A DNA stretch of 64,000 nt, taken from assembly GCA_019426215.1 (NCBI GenBank), contig CM033402.1:23074104-23138103 (forward strand), read 5' to 3'. Made by a program: the position numbers and the translations under genes. The stretch is from Buddleja alternifolia. Taxonomy: Eukaryota > Streptophyta > Magnoliopsida > Lamiales > Scrophulariaceae. The first letter of the stretch is position 1; the number at the start of each line of letters is the position of its first letter. Below, in pieces: positions 10,678 to 22,299 of the stretch. Under the pieces are notes generated by a model, which saw only the letters and a program-made list of their open reading frames with translations, was not told the DNA's origin and did not search any database.

Positions 10678-11173
10678 TTAGTAACCAATTCCCTGCAATC
10701 TAAAACTAGATTGTGGTTTATTGAATTTTCTTAATATTTTTCGTTTTGGTTTAAAGTAATTTCTTTGTCCATATTGTTGTGGAGTGTATATAGCTTTTCT
10801 AACAAAATTATAAGATTGTTTTCTGATTTGTTCTCTAATGAATTCTTCTTTACACCATTCTTGAAGCTTAAAGAAAGTATATTGCACTCTAGGTCCTATG
10901 CCTAATCTTGTAAGATTACCATCAGTGTTTATCCATTCTCTTTCCAAAATCTAGTGATAATTTTGTAAAATACCTATTACATTCGTCAAAAGCTTTATTA
11001 GCTTTTGCTATTAATCTTGTAAAATCTTGACTAAAAGGTATAATATATTTCATATCGGTTATAGTAAGTTGCTCTAGGTTTATAAGTGCATTATCTTGTA
11101 TAAATGTACTTTCTCTTCTTGGATCAATTCCTATTATTAAGGTTCTAATAAAACTAGTAACATAACAAGGCAA
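10678..11173 (-). pseudogene. Endogenous caulimovirid coat-protein-like fragment
   Basis: Two overlapping minus-strand frames (11173-10922 and 10947-10678) read as one degraded protein. It has the block FFKLQEWCKEEF followed by a basic Lys/Arg-rich tail, which resembles the C-terminal capsid region of plant pararetroviruses ahead of the zinc knuckle. The knuckle itself is missing. In the virus this gene lies upstream of, and in the same direction as, the polymerase; here it is inverted against the RT that begins just to its right, so the locus is rearranged. Assigned by motif memory only. Confidence 0.5.
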
Positions 11174-11179
11174 GAATTC

Positions 11180-12760
11180 CTTTTAGAATTACATTTTATC
11201 TGTGCATTAAATGGAAGTATATTAATAGGAAAATTTTATATTACTATTAGCAAAAATAATTATACCTTCCCAACTAATAGATATATTAAACAATCAAATT
11301 TGACTGCAAAGCGTGGTGGACATGGTAGTAATGATTTAGATTTTTTCAAAGAATTAGAACAAAATTATATAAAAGCTGAAACCTTGGACATCCTATTAGA
11401 TGAACAAATTAGAAATCTTGAAAAAGGATTAGAAGTGTTAAATTTAGAAAATGAAAGAATTTTACACAAGTTTGAAAGACTAGGATTTAAAAGAGAAGAA
11501 TTAGCAAAAAATAAAGTAGAATATACCTTTAAATTAAATATTTTAAACCCTAATATAATAATAAGAACAACAGCAATTGAATATACTCCCAAAGATACAA
11601 AAGAATTCAAAACGCAAATAAAGGAAATGATGGAAATAGGCATAATAATAAGAAGTGAGAGCCCTTATAGGTCGACAACTTTTATAGTAAGAAATAATGC
11701 AGAAATAAAAAGAGAAAAACCTAGAATAGTTTATAATTACAAGAGACTTAATGATAATACAGAGGATGATGCTTGTAGAATACCTAATAAAGAAAAATTA
11801 ATTAATTTAATACAAGATAAAAAGATATTTTCAAAATTTGATCTAAAAAGCGGATATAATCAAATAAAAATGGTAGAAGAAGACAAAAGAAGGACAACAT
11901 TCAGCTTTAGTGAAGGACATTTCGAGTGTAATGTTCTCTCTTTTGGTTTAAAGAATGCTCCAACAATATTTCAAAGATTTATGGATAGCATATTTAAAAA
12001 GTTAGATTTTGTTTAGAATATATAAATGACATTTTAGTAGTTTCTAAAAATACTAAACAACATCAAAATCATTTAAAACAAGTGTTTAAGTTAATAGAAG
12101 AAAACAGAATAGTTGTCTTTAAAAAGAAAATGGAACTTTTTAAAAGAAAGATTACTTTTTTTAGGATTAGAAATAGGAAATGGAAAAATCACCCTGCAGC
12201 CTCATATAGCCCAAAAAATATTAAGTTTCCCAGATAAGCTTGACAACTTAAAACAAATACAAGCATTTCTAGGAATATTAAATTATGATAGAAAATTTAT
12301 TCCTAATTTAAGTAAATTAGTAGGACCTTTATTAAAGAAAACAGGAAAATCAGGATAGAGAAATTTTAATGCTGAAGATGCTCAGTTAGTGAGAAAGATA
12401 AAAGAAGCAGTAAAACAATTAGGATCCTTAGAGTTACCCTTTGTAACTGATTACATTGTTATAGAAGCAAATAGCTCTTCAGAAAGATGGGGAGCTATAT
12501 TAATAACAAAACCTAATAAGTATTCCCCCAGAACAACTGAAAAAATATCAGCTTATGCTAGTGGAAATTTTAATAAAGAAAGAAGTAATTGGACTAGTTT
12601 AGATTATGAAATAGTAGGAGTTATAAAAGCCATAAATCATTTTAGGATTTATTTGAATAAACCATTTATTATAAGAACTGATTGTGAAGCTATAGTACGT
12701 TTTATAAAAAATGAAAATTCTAGAAAATAAAATAATCATAGATGGTTAAATTTTAGAAAA
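11180..12760 (+). pseudogene. Endogenous caulimovirid reverse transcriptase-RNase H
   Basis: Relic of a pararetroviral polymerase. The longest open frame, 11300-12016, contains the RT fingers and palm (RIVYNYKRLND, FSKFDLKSGYNQIKM with the first catalytic Asp, FGLKNAPTIFQRFMD). A TAG at 12014-12016 ends it. The catalytic box then appears in another frame at 12019-12030 as Y-I-N-D, so one Asp is lost. 12113-12358 carries the connection ([21 protein letters not shown]), and 12389-12730 the RNase H part (ERWGAIL, YASGNFNKE, IIRTDCEAI). Stops at 12356 and 12728 and frame changes make it non-functional. The sequence is very A-rich, unlike its surroundings. Caulimoviridae is clear; the genus is not. 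Confidence 0.88.
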
Positions 12761-12850
12761 TTATAGAAAGAAATTGATATAAAAGGAAAAAAATAATAGT
12801 ATAGATGCTTTGTTGAATAGACAATTCACTATAATTTTGGAAAACAGAGA

Positions 12851-14460
12851 ATGGTCTCACAAGGAGAAAGCAATCAAAAGCCCAGACCTACATTCTCAAC
12901 AACTCTTACAAGACCAACCCAAAGACCTTCCTTCAGACTTAATATCCCTCGGATAATCAACCATAGACCTTCTTTTTCAGTTGAAACCCAGCATTTCAAT
13001 CCAGCAATCCATAATATATACTTTAGAACCAAAATGTTTGGAAAAATATCCCTTGTAGTTAAACACAATTTCAAGCCTCCGAGAGACACTCCCTATATTA
13101 CTGAAGATCAAAGCATTCTACTAAATGATTTGTGGGAAGCTCATAATTCAAGTAGTAAACTAGAAACACTCAACGCATTGTGTTACTGTTTTGAAAAAGA
13201 AAATAAAAATTTTCCAGCAAAGGAACCAGCTGTCTATATTGTTATTAAAGGATAGCCCGTAGGAGTTTTTGAAGAATATCAACTCGCATTAGAAAGCATT
13301 CAGAATGTTTCAAATGGATATATGGTACCCTTCAAGCAATTCTACGAAGCAATAGCAGCAGCAAGAAGACTTTTAGGCACAAATTTTTATATTTAGCCCA
13401 ATGCCGAAAGTGCAAAGTCCAAAGTACTTTTAACAGGAAAGCAGCCTATAAGCTCTGATATTGAACAACTCAAAAGATATCTTAAAACTATTACCAAGCA
13501 ATTTTAAAACCTCAATATACTTTACCAAGATCTTTTAGCTCAGCACGAAGACTTCCAAGTCCATATTTCAAGCCCAAAAGAGAGAGAAATTCCTAAACAA
13601 ATCAAGGATAAATGTTACCAATTTTTATATGTTCGAACTTTCTTTAACCCCTGTCAAACCATTTTAGCCTTACCTGAAGACATTCAGAACCTAATCTGGC
13701 CTAAAGTGGAGAAAAGTTTTTATTCAAAAATGTTAAAAGCAGCCCAAATCATCATTAAGCAGCAGATAGATGGAATAAAGCCCAAGACTCAACTTCTACA
13801 ATCGAAAGGAGAACCTATTCGCCAAGAAGGAACATTAAAAATTTATACACTTAAATATTTTTCCTGGCCAAGCATTCACATCGACGCCTCAGTATTCAAA
13901 GAAGGATGGATAGATGACATCTTTACCAGTATACAACTACTCTTAGATTATGGTTTCATATCAAGAATTTTTGTATTAGATCCAGCTCAAGTCATACATT
14001 TAGGAAGATAGCTTTCAGAGATAGTTAGTTTTCATTTTGATCAAGGAGCAGTTAACTTTCGATTCAATATAGCATCTTTTCCCCCTATATGGAATAAATC
14101 AGGAGTAGAGATGGGACATTCATTTATATCAATCTTTGAAGATTATGAAAAATGGGAACCAATGTCAGGAAGTTTCTGGTCAGATCATGAAGAAGAACTC
14201 AATCCTTTAGTAGATGAAGAAAAGCTCAAGTTAGATTGGAAATTAGAAAAAAAAAAGGCAAAAACATTGATTAATGCCTAATTTGGATTTAGTATCAGGA
14301 TTCAAACTTATTTTTCAAGCCCGTCATCAGAGCATATTTGTTGCGGCTGGAGTCAAAGTTCGATACAAAAATGCAACATTCGGAAAGAAAGCTATAGCAA
14401 GCCTAGAATATCAACCCAAGTATGACCCAGACTTAGTAGGATCCAGTCGAGATGTATACT
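12851..14460 (+). pseudogene. Endogenous caulimovirid transactivator/viroplasmin-like ORF
   Basis: An open frame 12851-13255 continues through in-frame stops (TAG at 13253-13255 and others near 13396 and 13506) to the frame 13706-14011 and beyond. The segment around 13215-13385 (AVYIVIKG, then PVGVFEEYQLAL and AAARRLLG) matches the caulimovirus viroplasmin / RNase H1 N-terminal fold. The position, directly downstream of RT-RNase H, is that of gene VI homologues, which control translation reinitiation and form inclusion bodies. A separate ORF of this kind argues against a badnavirus or petuvirus; caulimo-, soymo-, cavemo- or solendovirus-like are the options. Dead through multiple stops. Confidence 0.72.
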
Positions 14461-14469
14461 AAAAGACAA

Positions 14470-15050
14470 AGCTTCATCAAAATAATTCATCTCTCGGACA
14501 AAGCCATAACTGCCCCAACAAGGACAATAATTTGTAGCAGTATTAAAAGTAGCAAAATTTCAAATTATGCCATAAATGGAGCAACAGTAAAAGGACAATA
14601 ATTCAGCTACAAAACAAGAGCAATAACTTCAGAAGACAGCTGTGCCGACATCCATTTATGATTTAACAACTATTGCACCATATTTACTATTCGCTTTTTG
14701 CCACCTATGTACTTTTTTACTGTTTGAAGTACAATAATAGGCAGGTACTGTAGCAACCCACCATTGAAGTAAAATTCTCTTTGATTTTGATGTAATATAT
14801 TTCAAGTCTTGAGCCTATATAAGGACTCCTCCCCTCATTGTAAAAACTCGCCCCTTAACATTCTCCAACCCACACTTCTTGATTGATGGAGAATCTCTCC
14901 ACCTTTCTTGTAATAAAATATCTTCTTTGTGTGCAATAATATCTTGTAAGTTTTTATATGCTTTATAATGCATAGTGAATAAACTACCCCCTAGGGACGG
15001 GATTCCCCTACTATTTAAAAATGTTATAATTCTTTCATATGGCATCACAA
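14470..15050 (+). promoter_or_regulatory. Pararetroviral intergenic region: promoter and poly(A) signal
   Basis: Downstream of the transactivator relic lies a TATA box (TATATAAGG, 14816-14824). An AATAAA signal follows at 14912-14917, about 90 bases on. That TATA-then-poly(A) order with a short gap is how caulimovirids make terminally redundant pregenomic RNA. The upstream part (14500-14760) is non-coding. Both signals look undamaged; activity is unknown. Confidence 0.65.
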
Positions 15051-15090
15051 TTCACATATAGCTAGCCTTTAAAATACTTTGAGTATTCAG

Positions 15091-15123
15091 GTTTGCCTTC
15101 GAAAATGCAATTCGCAGGCAAAC
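15091..15123. other. Short hairpin
   Basis: GTTTGCCT at 15091-15098 pairs with AGGCAAAC at 15116-15123 across a 17-base loop. It lies in the 15050-15306 stretch between the viral relic and the copia gag; nothing else is recognised there and no LTR or primer site is seen. Confidence 0.4.
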
Positions 15124-15306
15124 AACAGTTTTTATGACTGGGCTCCATTGTATCCTAGGACAAATTCGCTATTAACTCAATTGCACTCGGTAGGAGACAA
15201 ATATTGTCTTGAGGAGAGCGTAAATTTTGCGCGACTTGGAGATTATACGAAATCAATCATAAAAATTGTTCATCATATTTTCCAAACAATCTCAAGACAA
15301 TATATT

Positions 15307-16477
15307 ATGGCTTCTCAAAATTTGCTACATCTCACGACGGATTTCATGAAGTTGGAGAGGTTCGACGGTGGAAATTTTAGACAATGGCAAAAGAAAATTC
15401 GTTTCCTTTTGTTGACAGTTGCAGTGGATTATGTTTTGACGACTCCAAAGCCACAAGAACGTGAGAATGAAACTTTGGAGGAATCTCGGGCTAGAACGAG
15501 TGGGGTGAAGATGATGAAATATGGCGAGGCCACATCCTCAATGCTTTGGGATAATTTGTTCGATATTTATCAAAACGTGAAAACCGCGAAGGAACTTTGG
15601 GATACTCAATTCACTGTATTTAATTGAAGATGCGACAAGTAAGAAATTTTTATCTTTCCAATTTATGAATTATTATGTGATTGATGGAAAATCTGTGAGT
15701 GAGCAATTTAATGAATTGCAATGCATTCTAGGACACATGAAACAATTAAATATGAATATGGATGAATCCATAATTGTGTCTTGCATTATAGATAAACTTT
15801 TTCCATCATGGAAAGATTATAAGAAAAGGCTTAAACATAAGAAATAAGATATTAGTGTTAAAAACTTGGGAACTTTCTTTCGTATTGAAGAACAATCTAG
15901 AATGCAAGAACGAGAAGAACTCCAAGAAAAAATTTATTCTAAAGTGCATATGGTGGAGGAAACTAGAGAATTTAAACATTCTCATCACTCCGGACAGAAC
16001 AAACAAAATCAGAAACGAAAAGGCTACTCCAAGAACTACAATCATCAAAATAAGAAAAAGAAAGGTTCATGTTATAATTACGGTGTTCAGGCCATTACAA
16101 GCAAGATTGTAAAAATCTAAAGAAAAAGAAGACAGAGCAAAATAATAAAGAAAAATCCGTTCCAATTATTTTTAAAGCTAATATGATGCAGGATGAAAGT
16201 TCTTGGTGGATTGACTTCGGGGCGACGAGACATGTGTGCAAAGACAAAAGTCTTTTCACTAAGTATGAACTTGTTGAAGATGACAATGTCATGTTCATGG
16301 GCAACTCATCAACCGCTATTGTCAAAGGCAAAGGGACGGTGGAATTAGAATTTACTTGGGGAAAGATTTTATCTTTGGGAGATGTATATCATGTCCCTGA
16401 ACTTAGAAAGAATTTAGTTTCTGCTAGTCTTTTGAATAAGCATAGTTTTAAGCTTGTTTTCAAGTCTGATACGTTTG
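15307..16477 (+). pseudogene. Ty1/copia gag and protease relic
   Basis: The ATG at 15307 opens a typical copia gag (FMKLERFDGGNFRQWQKK; LFDIYQNVKTAKELWD). Frame breaks occur near 15627 and 15850. The zinc knuckle at 16070-16110 has Cys 2 changed to Tyr and a one-base deletion in its middle. The protease follows at 16183 (SSWWIDFGATRHVC): the active site reads D-F-G-A instead of D-S-G-A. It continues to VYHVPELRKNLVSASLL, then stops matching copia at about 16477, where an Athila-like protease begins. No LTR or primer site is found upstream. This family differs from the other copia elements in the window. Confidence 0.85.
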
Positions 16478-16483
16478 TATGTC

Positions 16484-16870
16484 AAGAGCTTCCTCGATCG
16501 TAATTTTAGATAATTTGCCAAGGAGATTTGCGGATCATAATAGCTTCATATTTCCTTGCACAATTGGGGAATTTTGGTTCAAACAAGTCTTGTGCGATCC
16601 GCAATCAAGCATCAATGTGCTCTCATACTCCTTGCTCAAGAAACTAGGCTTGGGAGAACCACGACCAACTTCAATGTGTATAGAACTTGCAGATACTTCA
16701 AGCAAACATCCTAAAGGAATTATTGAGAACGTACATATACAAATTGACAAGCTCCACTTTATGGTCGATTTTATAGTACTTGAGATGAACGAAGATGTCA
16801 ATGTTCTCTGATTCTAGGCTTTCCGTTCATATGCCAAGCCAATGCTAAGGAAGTAAATAAGAATAAGTTA
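16484..16870 (+). pseudogene. Athila-like retropepsin relic
   Basis: The frame 16479-16811 has FIFPCTIGEFWFKQVLCD, then SINVLSYSLLKKLGLGEP, ELADTSSKHPKGIIENV and VDFIVLEMNED, the usual order of an Athila aspartic protease. The catalytic D-L-G-A triad position reads D-P-Q-S, so the enzyme would be inactive. The frame ends at 16811 where L-G-R-P-F should follow; a related reading (LGFPF) appears right after the stop. Confidence 0.8.
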
Positions 16871-16873
16871 ACC

Positions 16874-17727
16874 TTGAGTGATGGGAGAGAAATAATTTCT
16901 TTCGATTTTGATAAGGTTCAGAGACATCCTTTCGACACGGGATCTGGTTTAGATAGAGAATTGGGGAAGGAAGCAATACGACAAAGCCGGACTCAACACT
17001 TGAATAATAAAATAAAGAAAACACCGGAGCCATTGCCAAGTTACACTGAAAGCAATATAGAAGAGCAGTGCACTGAGGAAACTGTGAGGGAAGATGAGGA
17101 GTTAAAAAATGAACATATCTTTGCCCAGCAGCTTACACCTGAGCAAGTAGCTAAAAGTGTAGCAGAATTGGAAGCATTACTATATGGCACGTCTGAACGT
17201 GCAGAACCAGAAGCTCCCACTACCGAGCCTTCCACTCCTACAACTTCTCAACTGATTGAAGATTCTCCACCCTCTGTCCTCTCCACATGTAAGAAGGTAA
17301 TTGATTCCAATGATAGTGAGTTGTTAATAAATATAGGAGTTAATATGGTTATTTGTGATAGCTATGAGGTTTTTAAGCATCCAGTTGATTCGAATTTGTC
17401 TTTATGCATTGATGTTTTTGATCCTTTTAGTGTTGAGCTTTCTCAGGTTAAAGAACCAATAGTCTCCTTGAGTCCTACAACATTAGCTCCAAGCATTCCA
17501 CTTTGATGGGTGAAGAAAAAAGAGCATCTACTAATAACTTGGAGAGTAGTCCAAATCATCACTCAACACAATGGGAAGAAAGAGTGATGGATGTGGTGAT
17601 GGACTATGAGAAAATTTGTGAGTGGATGATTTCTTGGTGGCTACTCATCATATTTTCTACTAACATTGGGCCAAATTTCATCCTTACTTGGAAAATGAAC
17701 AAGACATTCATTCGGAAACCGCCTTGA
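16874..17727 (+). pseudogene. Athila-like internal coding relic
   Basis: 210 codons from 16874 and a further 74 from 17503 in another frame. The part from 17345 (VICDSYEVFKHPVD ... IDVFDPFSVE) and the part from 17503 reappear in the related element at 35240-35520, so both belong to the element. The 16874-17330 portion is Glu/Thr/Pro-rich and low in structure. No RT or integrase motif is seen. Function not assigned. Confidence 0.55.
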
Positions 17728-19393
17728 AATAACTCGGAAAAGTCAAGCTAGTGACTTTAAAAAAAGCGCTTCTTGGGAGACAACCCAAGATTTTTGTTTT
17801 ATTTTTATTTTTGCTTTCTAGTAGTTTAGTTGTTTTTGGTTTGTTAGTGAAAAAAAAAAGATAAAATATTATGCTTGATGGTTGTGATTTGTTAAGTGCA
17901 TAATTGATGATGACATACTATGGAGATTGGAGTGCACCATTTGGAGCCACACTTGGAATTTATGCATGAGACTAGGTTCTGTTTTCACCGACCTATGCGG
18001 TTAAGTGTCTCTTTTCACCCTTTTTGTGCTTTATGAGAGACAATGTTGAGTTTGAATTTGGGGGTGTTGTGAGAAGCGCTTAATTGTTGAGTAGTTATTG
18101 AAGATATTGGTGATATGCATGTTTCCAAGTTTGGGGGAGTATATGTTATCTTGATTTTATGTGCTAGATTAAAACATTTTATAGAGCATAATTCCAAAAA
18201 AAAATAAAAAAATTGTCTAGGATTTGAACCTTTCAATTAACACATTGAGATTGATTAGTGTAAGACAATTGCATGATTTCTTGATCAATTTGGACTTTAA
18301 TAGATTATACGTACATGTGCCTTGCTCGTGGGACCCTAGATGAGATCAGATTGTCTTTAGATTATTAACAATCACACATAAGTCGAGGGTAGAGGAGTTA
18401 AGTGGATAACCATTTTGAAACACTTAAAGACTTTTTCTCGAAAATGTTAACCTCGATTTTTTACAAGTGTTATGAGTTGAGAAGTTGACTTTGTATGCTT
18501 AACAATAATGAATGAGGTTGAAAAATTGGTATGACTTAAAAAGTCAGGCTAATATGTACTGGGGGCAAAAGGCAACATGCCTATACACTGTACTATTATG
18601 CTAATTTGAGCTAAGCTCAAGCCGATTAAAGTTGAAATGAATAAGAACTTAGTTTTGTTTTGTGATCTTTGACACTCGAGTGATTAAGCCCGTAGGAGTA
18701 TCTCTATACTTAATACCCTAAATCCGTCTGGTTTGGGAGTTATTAGCTCAAAGCTCGTTAAAAGGGTGTCATAGAAAGCCTAAGAGAACCGAACATTGCA
18801 CATGGTCTAACCTCTTGTGAATTTAGTTGAAAGTTTCATGAATTTAAAGTCTAAATTGGATAAAGTGATGAAATTGAAAAGTCTATGAGGTTTTCTTTGA
18901 TTCTTGTGCCTTGCGACTAATCGAAATTTGATAGATATGAGACCAATGTCTGAAAGGTGGTAAGAATGCCACTTGACTATAATACCTTAGACTTATTATC
19001 ACTACACCCTTCGGATGGTCTTTTCAAGTTTAAGGTGTAACAAGAGCAAGTGTTTGATGTGTATACATTTAATATGGAGCTTTAAAGGATGAATTCATGC
19101 CATTGCTTTACTATTAATCATATTAATTTTTGTTGGTTGGTCGGGGTTGAAAATTCTTCGATTTTGTGGGTATATCGTATGCAAACCCTCACGAGACTAA
19201 AACTCGTCCTTTGAGGTAACTCAAAGGTTTAAAGGCTTATTGCACATGCTAAGTGCAATCGTTTACTCCACGAAAGTGATGTTATTCTTTTTCATTTTTG
19301 TTTTTGCAATTGTCCCTCTTTAGTTGATGTTTATTGATCATTTATTCTATGCTTTATCATTGCTCGAGGACGATCAATGGGTAAGTTTGAGGG
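17728..19393 (+). other. Athila-like 3' untranslated region
   Basis: No coding frame. The GTCAAGCTAGTGACTTTAAA block (17742-17761) and the hairpin-forming TTGGG...CCCAA box are also at 35677-35722. The whole 1.6 kb parallels 35680-37381 in the second element, ending in the GCTCGAGGA box and polypurine tract before the LTR. Confidence 0.7.
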
Positions 19394-20851
19394 TGTTGAT
19401 AGGGTGTGAATTTATATGTTTTAGAGCCTCATATTTATTGGATTTATATTGGTTTATGCATGATTTATACCACATATGCATTTAATTTGTGTACTTATCA
19501 AGTAAAGGTGGAAAATCATTGCAACTGAGGAATAATGCACGAAAACACCAAATTTTTGTAATTTTAGAGGCCGAATTTGAGAAAATTTCCTTCAAAAAAG
19601 TTGTAGATCTCTGTGTTAGATTCATGTGGAAACTTGAATTATCCAAATCCCAGGTCTGGGGAAAATGTTATAAAGGAAACAAGATTGCTGCGCTGAAATA
19701 CAAGAAAACGGCTGATTTTGTCTGTCACGCCCGTGCGTGGCTTGATGCACGCCCGTACATGGATTGATGAAATCCCATGCGTGGCTTGACTCACGCCTGT
19801 GCGTGGTTAACCGCCTCTATCACGCCCCTACGCCAAGTCATCCACGCCTGGGCGCCGGAACCCCTGTTTTTGAGCTCTATAAATACAAACTCAAGGGGAA
19901 TGAAGAAAAAAGCTTTTGGGCTTGGTTTTTAGGACCTTTTGGGACTAAAACTACCCATATACATCATATTTTGGAGGACAAAGAAGGAGGATTAGCAAAG
20001 GATTGAAGCCTTCAACTTGATTTCATCATCAACCAAGTGTATTAGGGAGTTTTTCATTGTTTTCACTATATATTTGTCTATGAATATATACATATTTTTT
20101 TTAGATTTTCTTGTACCATTGATGATGAACTAGATCTATAAGACTAAAGCCATGTGAAGACCTATTTGTGAAGTATCTATATAATATTTGTTTGATTGAA
20201 TCAATTCATGTGTTGCTATGTATTGTGAATTTGTATTTGTTCTACTTACATGTGCTTGATCGCCATGTGTTCGATAAATTGCCTAGGTGAATGTTTCGAG
20301 AGAAAATTGATCTAGGGTGCATGAGATTCACAACATAATCCGCAAAAAATGAGGAATTGCCCGTTAAGTGACAAACGGTAGAGATTCCCAGATGCAGTTA
20401 GCCGGATTAATCCGGGGACATTCTAGAGCTTGAATGCATGATTGTTGATTAGATTCTCGGATAGAGATATTTTGAGTACCGTCAATTAATCATAGGATTA
20501 TTATCGCTGAGACATCGGGTAGTAATTATTTAAGGAACTTTTCACCATCGCAACATAGGTCTAATGATTCGAAAACTCACGTTATAAAGATATTGTATCA
20601 AATTGAGCCCTAACATGTGCCTTAGTCGTCTTTAACACTTGAAGTTTCAATATATTGCTCCTCTTTACTTTTGTTCTTTGTTTACTTAATTGTTTTACTC
20701 TTACTTTACTTTAATTGTCTTTTCTCTTATTGCAAATCATAAACTAAAATACAAGTCCCTGTGGTTCGACAACCCGGACTTAATTGTCCACTTTATTTCT
20801 ACACACGACCAGTCCACTTGCTGTGCAAACACGTGAGGTTCTAGCGTGTCA
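19394..20851 (+). repeat. Athila-like 3' LTR
   Basis: TGTTGATAGG...GCGTGTCA, 1458 bp, preceded by a polypurine-like tract. It is a divergent relative of 37382-38779: shared are the ATGATTTATACCACATATGC block near the start and the TGTGCAAACACGTGAGGTTC block near the end. It ends exactly where a copia LTR fragment begins. Confidence 0.85.
19726..19806 (+). repeat. 22-bp tandem repeat in Athila-like LTR
   Basis: Four imperfect units of 22 bp start at 19726, 19748, 19770 and 19792 (the last partial), with core CACGCCCGTGCGTGG. The array is GC-rich in AT-rich surroundings and just upstream of a TATAAATA box near 19878. Confidence 0.85.
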
Positions 20852-20961
20852 CTTATTCTTGTTTAATAATAAAGGGCATTGTTTTGTTTTCGCTTAAATC
20901 TTATTTGCATATATAAGTAGTGTAAAACATTTTGTCCATGTTTTCAGTGCAATCTCTCTAC
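20852..20961 (+). repeat. Left fragment of an old copia LTR
   Basis: About 110 bp matching the early part of the LTR at 46968 (the AAAGGCATT, CACTTAA, TTATTTGCAT, GTAAAACATTTTGTCCATG blocks). It is bounded on the left by the Athila-like LTR end at 20851 and on the right by the truncated second Athila-like LTR. The remaining pieces of this old LTR are at 38780-39094 and 48600-49524. Confidence 0.75.
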
Positions 20962-22299
20962 TTCACATGTTTGAGAACCTCATATTCATGTTATTTACAT
21001 TGTTTTATGCATGATTTATACCACATATGCTTGTAATTTGTGTGTTTACTGAGTAAAGGTGGAAAATCATTGCAATTGAGGAAAATTGGATGGAATGCAG
21101 AAATTTTGATTATCTAAAGTCCAAATTTGAAGACGCGTCCTTCTACAATGTTGTAGAGCTCTGTCTTGGCTTCAAATGGAAACTTAAATAACTTAAATCG
21201 GAGATTTGTAGAAGAAGTTATGGAGGAAACAAGATAGATGCACAGACAAAAAACGTAACAGTACAGCACGTCCGACTGTGAAGAAGACGACATTCGTACA
21301 TTGACTTGGTCAACGTTTGAACATGGGTTGCCTGATGTCCAAACGTGAGTTCTGTGAGAAAAAGTCAAATTTTAAGAGAAAATTACATCCGTGTGTAGGA
21401 AGGGTTCAAGGACGGACATGGGGAAGCACAAAGTTCGAAAGTCAGCGTCGGGAGCAGCAGTTTGGAAATTTCCAATTCTAATTCAAAGAGGATTTTTATA
21501 CCCATTGGTTATAAATACTAAATTAGTTCTGTAGGGTTTGGTACATGAACTAACATGAAATACACATAGAATATAGTCCTATTAGGGTTTAGATTTAGTT
21601 TTTACATATTCATGAAGATCTACACAAACCCTTAAAGGTGAAGAAATCAAGAAGCATGGAAGGGATGAAGATCAAAGTTCAACCATCAAATTTAATAGGG
21701 AGTTTTCTTAGATTAGAGTTATATTTATCTATGAATATGAATCTTTATTTGATTTTCTATCTTTTATATTTGTTGATGAATTAGATTCTTTGAACTACGG
21801 CCACGTTTAGGCTAATTTATGAGATTTGAGTTATAAATTGTGTTTTCCATATTAATTCCATTGTTGCTTTGTGTTTTAATATTGTTCTTAATGTTTCATA
21901 TGATTAGCTACCATATGTAAGATGTTATGCTTAAATTATCTGTTCGGGAGAAAGTGATTTCAGGTGCAAAAAGGATTAATAACATCTTCTAAGTCAGTTG
22001 ATGCTAGGGATAGCTACATACTCTGGATGCTGTTAGCCGGATTTATTTGGAAGAATATGAATTCATCTGGGGAACATTATAGTTGTTAATGCATACAAGA
22101 GAGATTGCTACACCCAATCTGGTATAGGTTATCATGAGCGAGGGATCAGCGTGATAATAATTTTAAGGAATTTTCCACCTTAGCAACATTAGTCTAATAA
22201 TATGAAGACGTGATTCTAACAACAATTGATTAATTTATTCCAACACATGTGTCTTAGTTGCTCTCTTCCATAGATATCTTGATTTCGACACCTTGCTTC
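20962..22299 (+). repeat. Athila-like 5' LTR, first part
   Basis: Aligns by eye with 37393-38572: TTCACATGTTTGAGA, ACCACATATGCTTGTAATTT, CTGTAGGGTTTGGTACATGA and GGTATAGGTTATCATGAGCG occur in both. It is cut at 22299 by copia A and resumes at 34525. No coding content. Confidence 0.85.

Larger units (their letters stand above)
16480..20851 (+). mobile_element. Athila-like Ty3/gypsy relic, 5'-truncated, with 3' LTR
   Basis: Contains a gypsy-type protease, a short downstream coding relic, the 3' untranslated region with the CTTCTTGGGAGACAACCCAAG box (17770-17790), a polypurine-like AAGTTTGAGGG (19383-19393) and a 3' LTR (19394-20851). RT, RNase H and integrase are missing between protease and 3' part, so this is a deletion derivative. 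The 5' side is replaced by the copia relic at 16477-16484. Athila-like rests on protease wording and the primer site of the related element at 34759. Confidence 0.75.
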
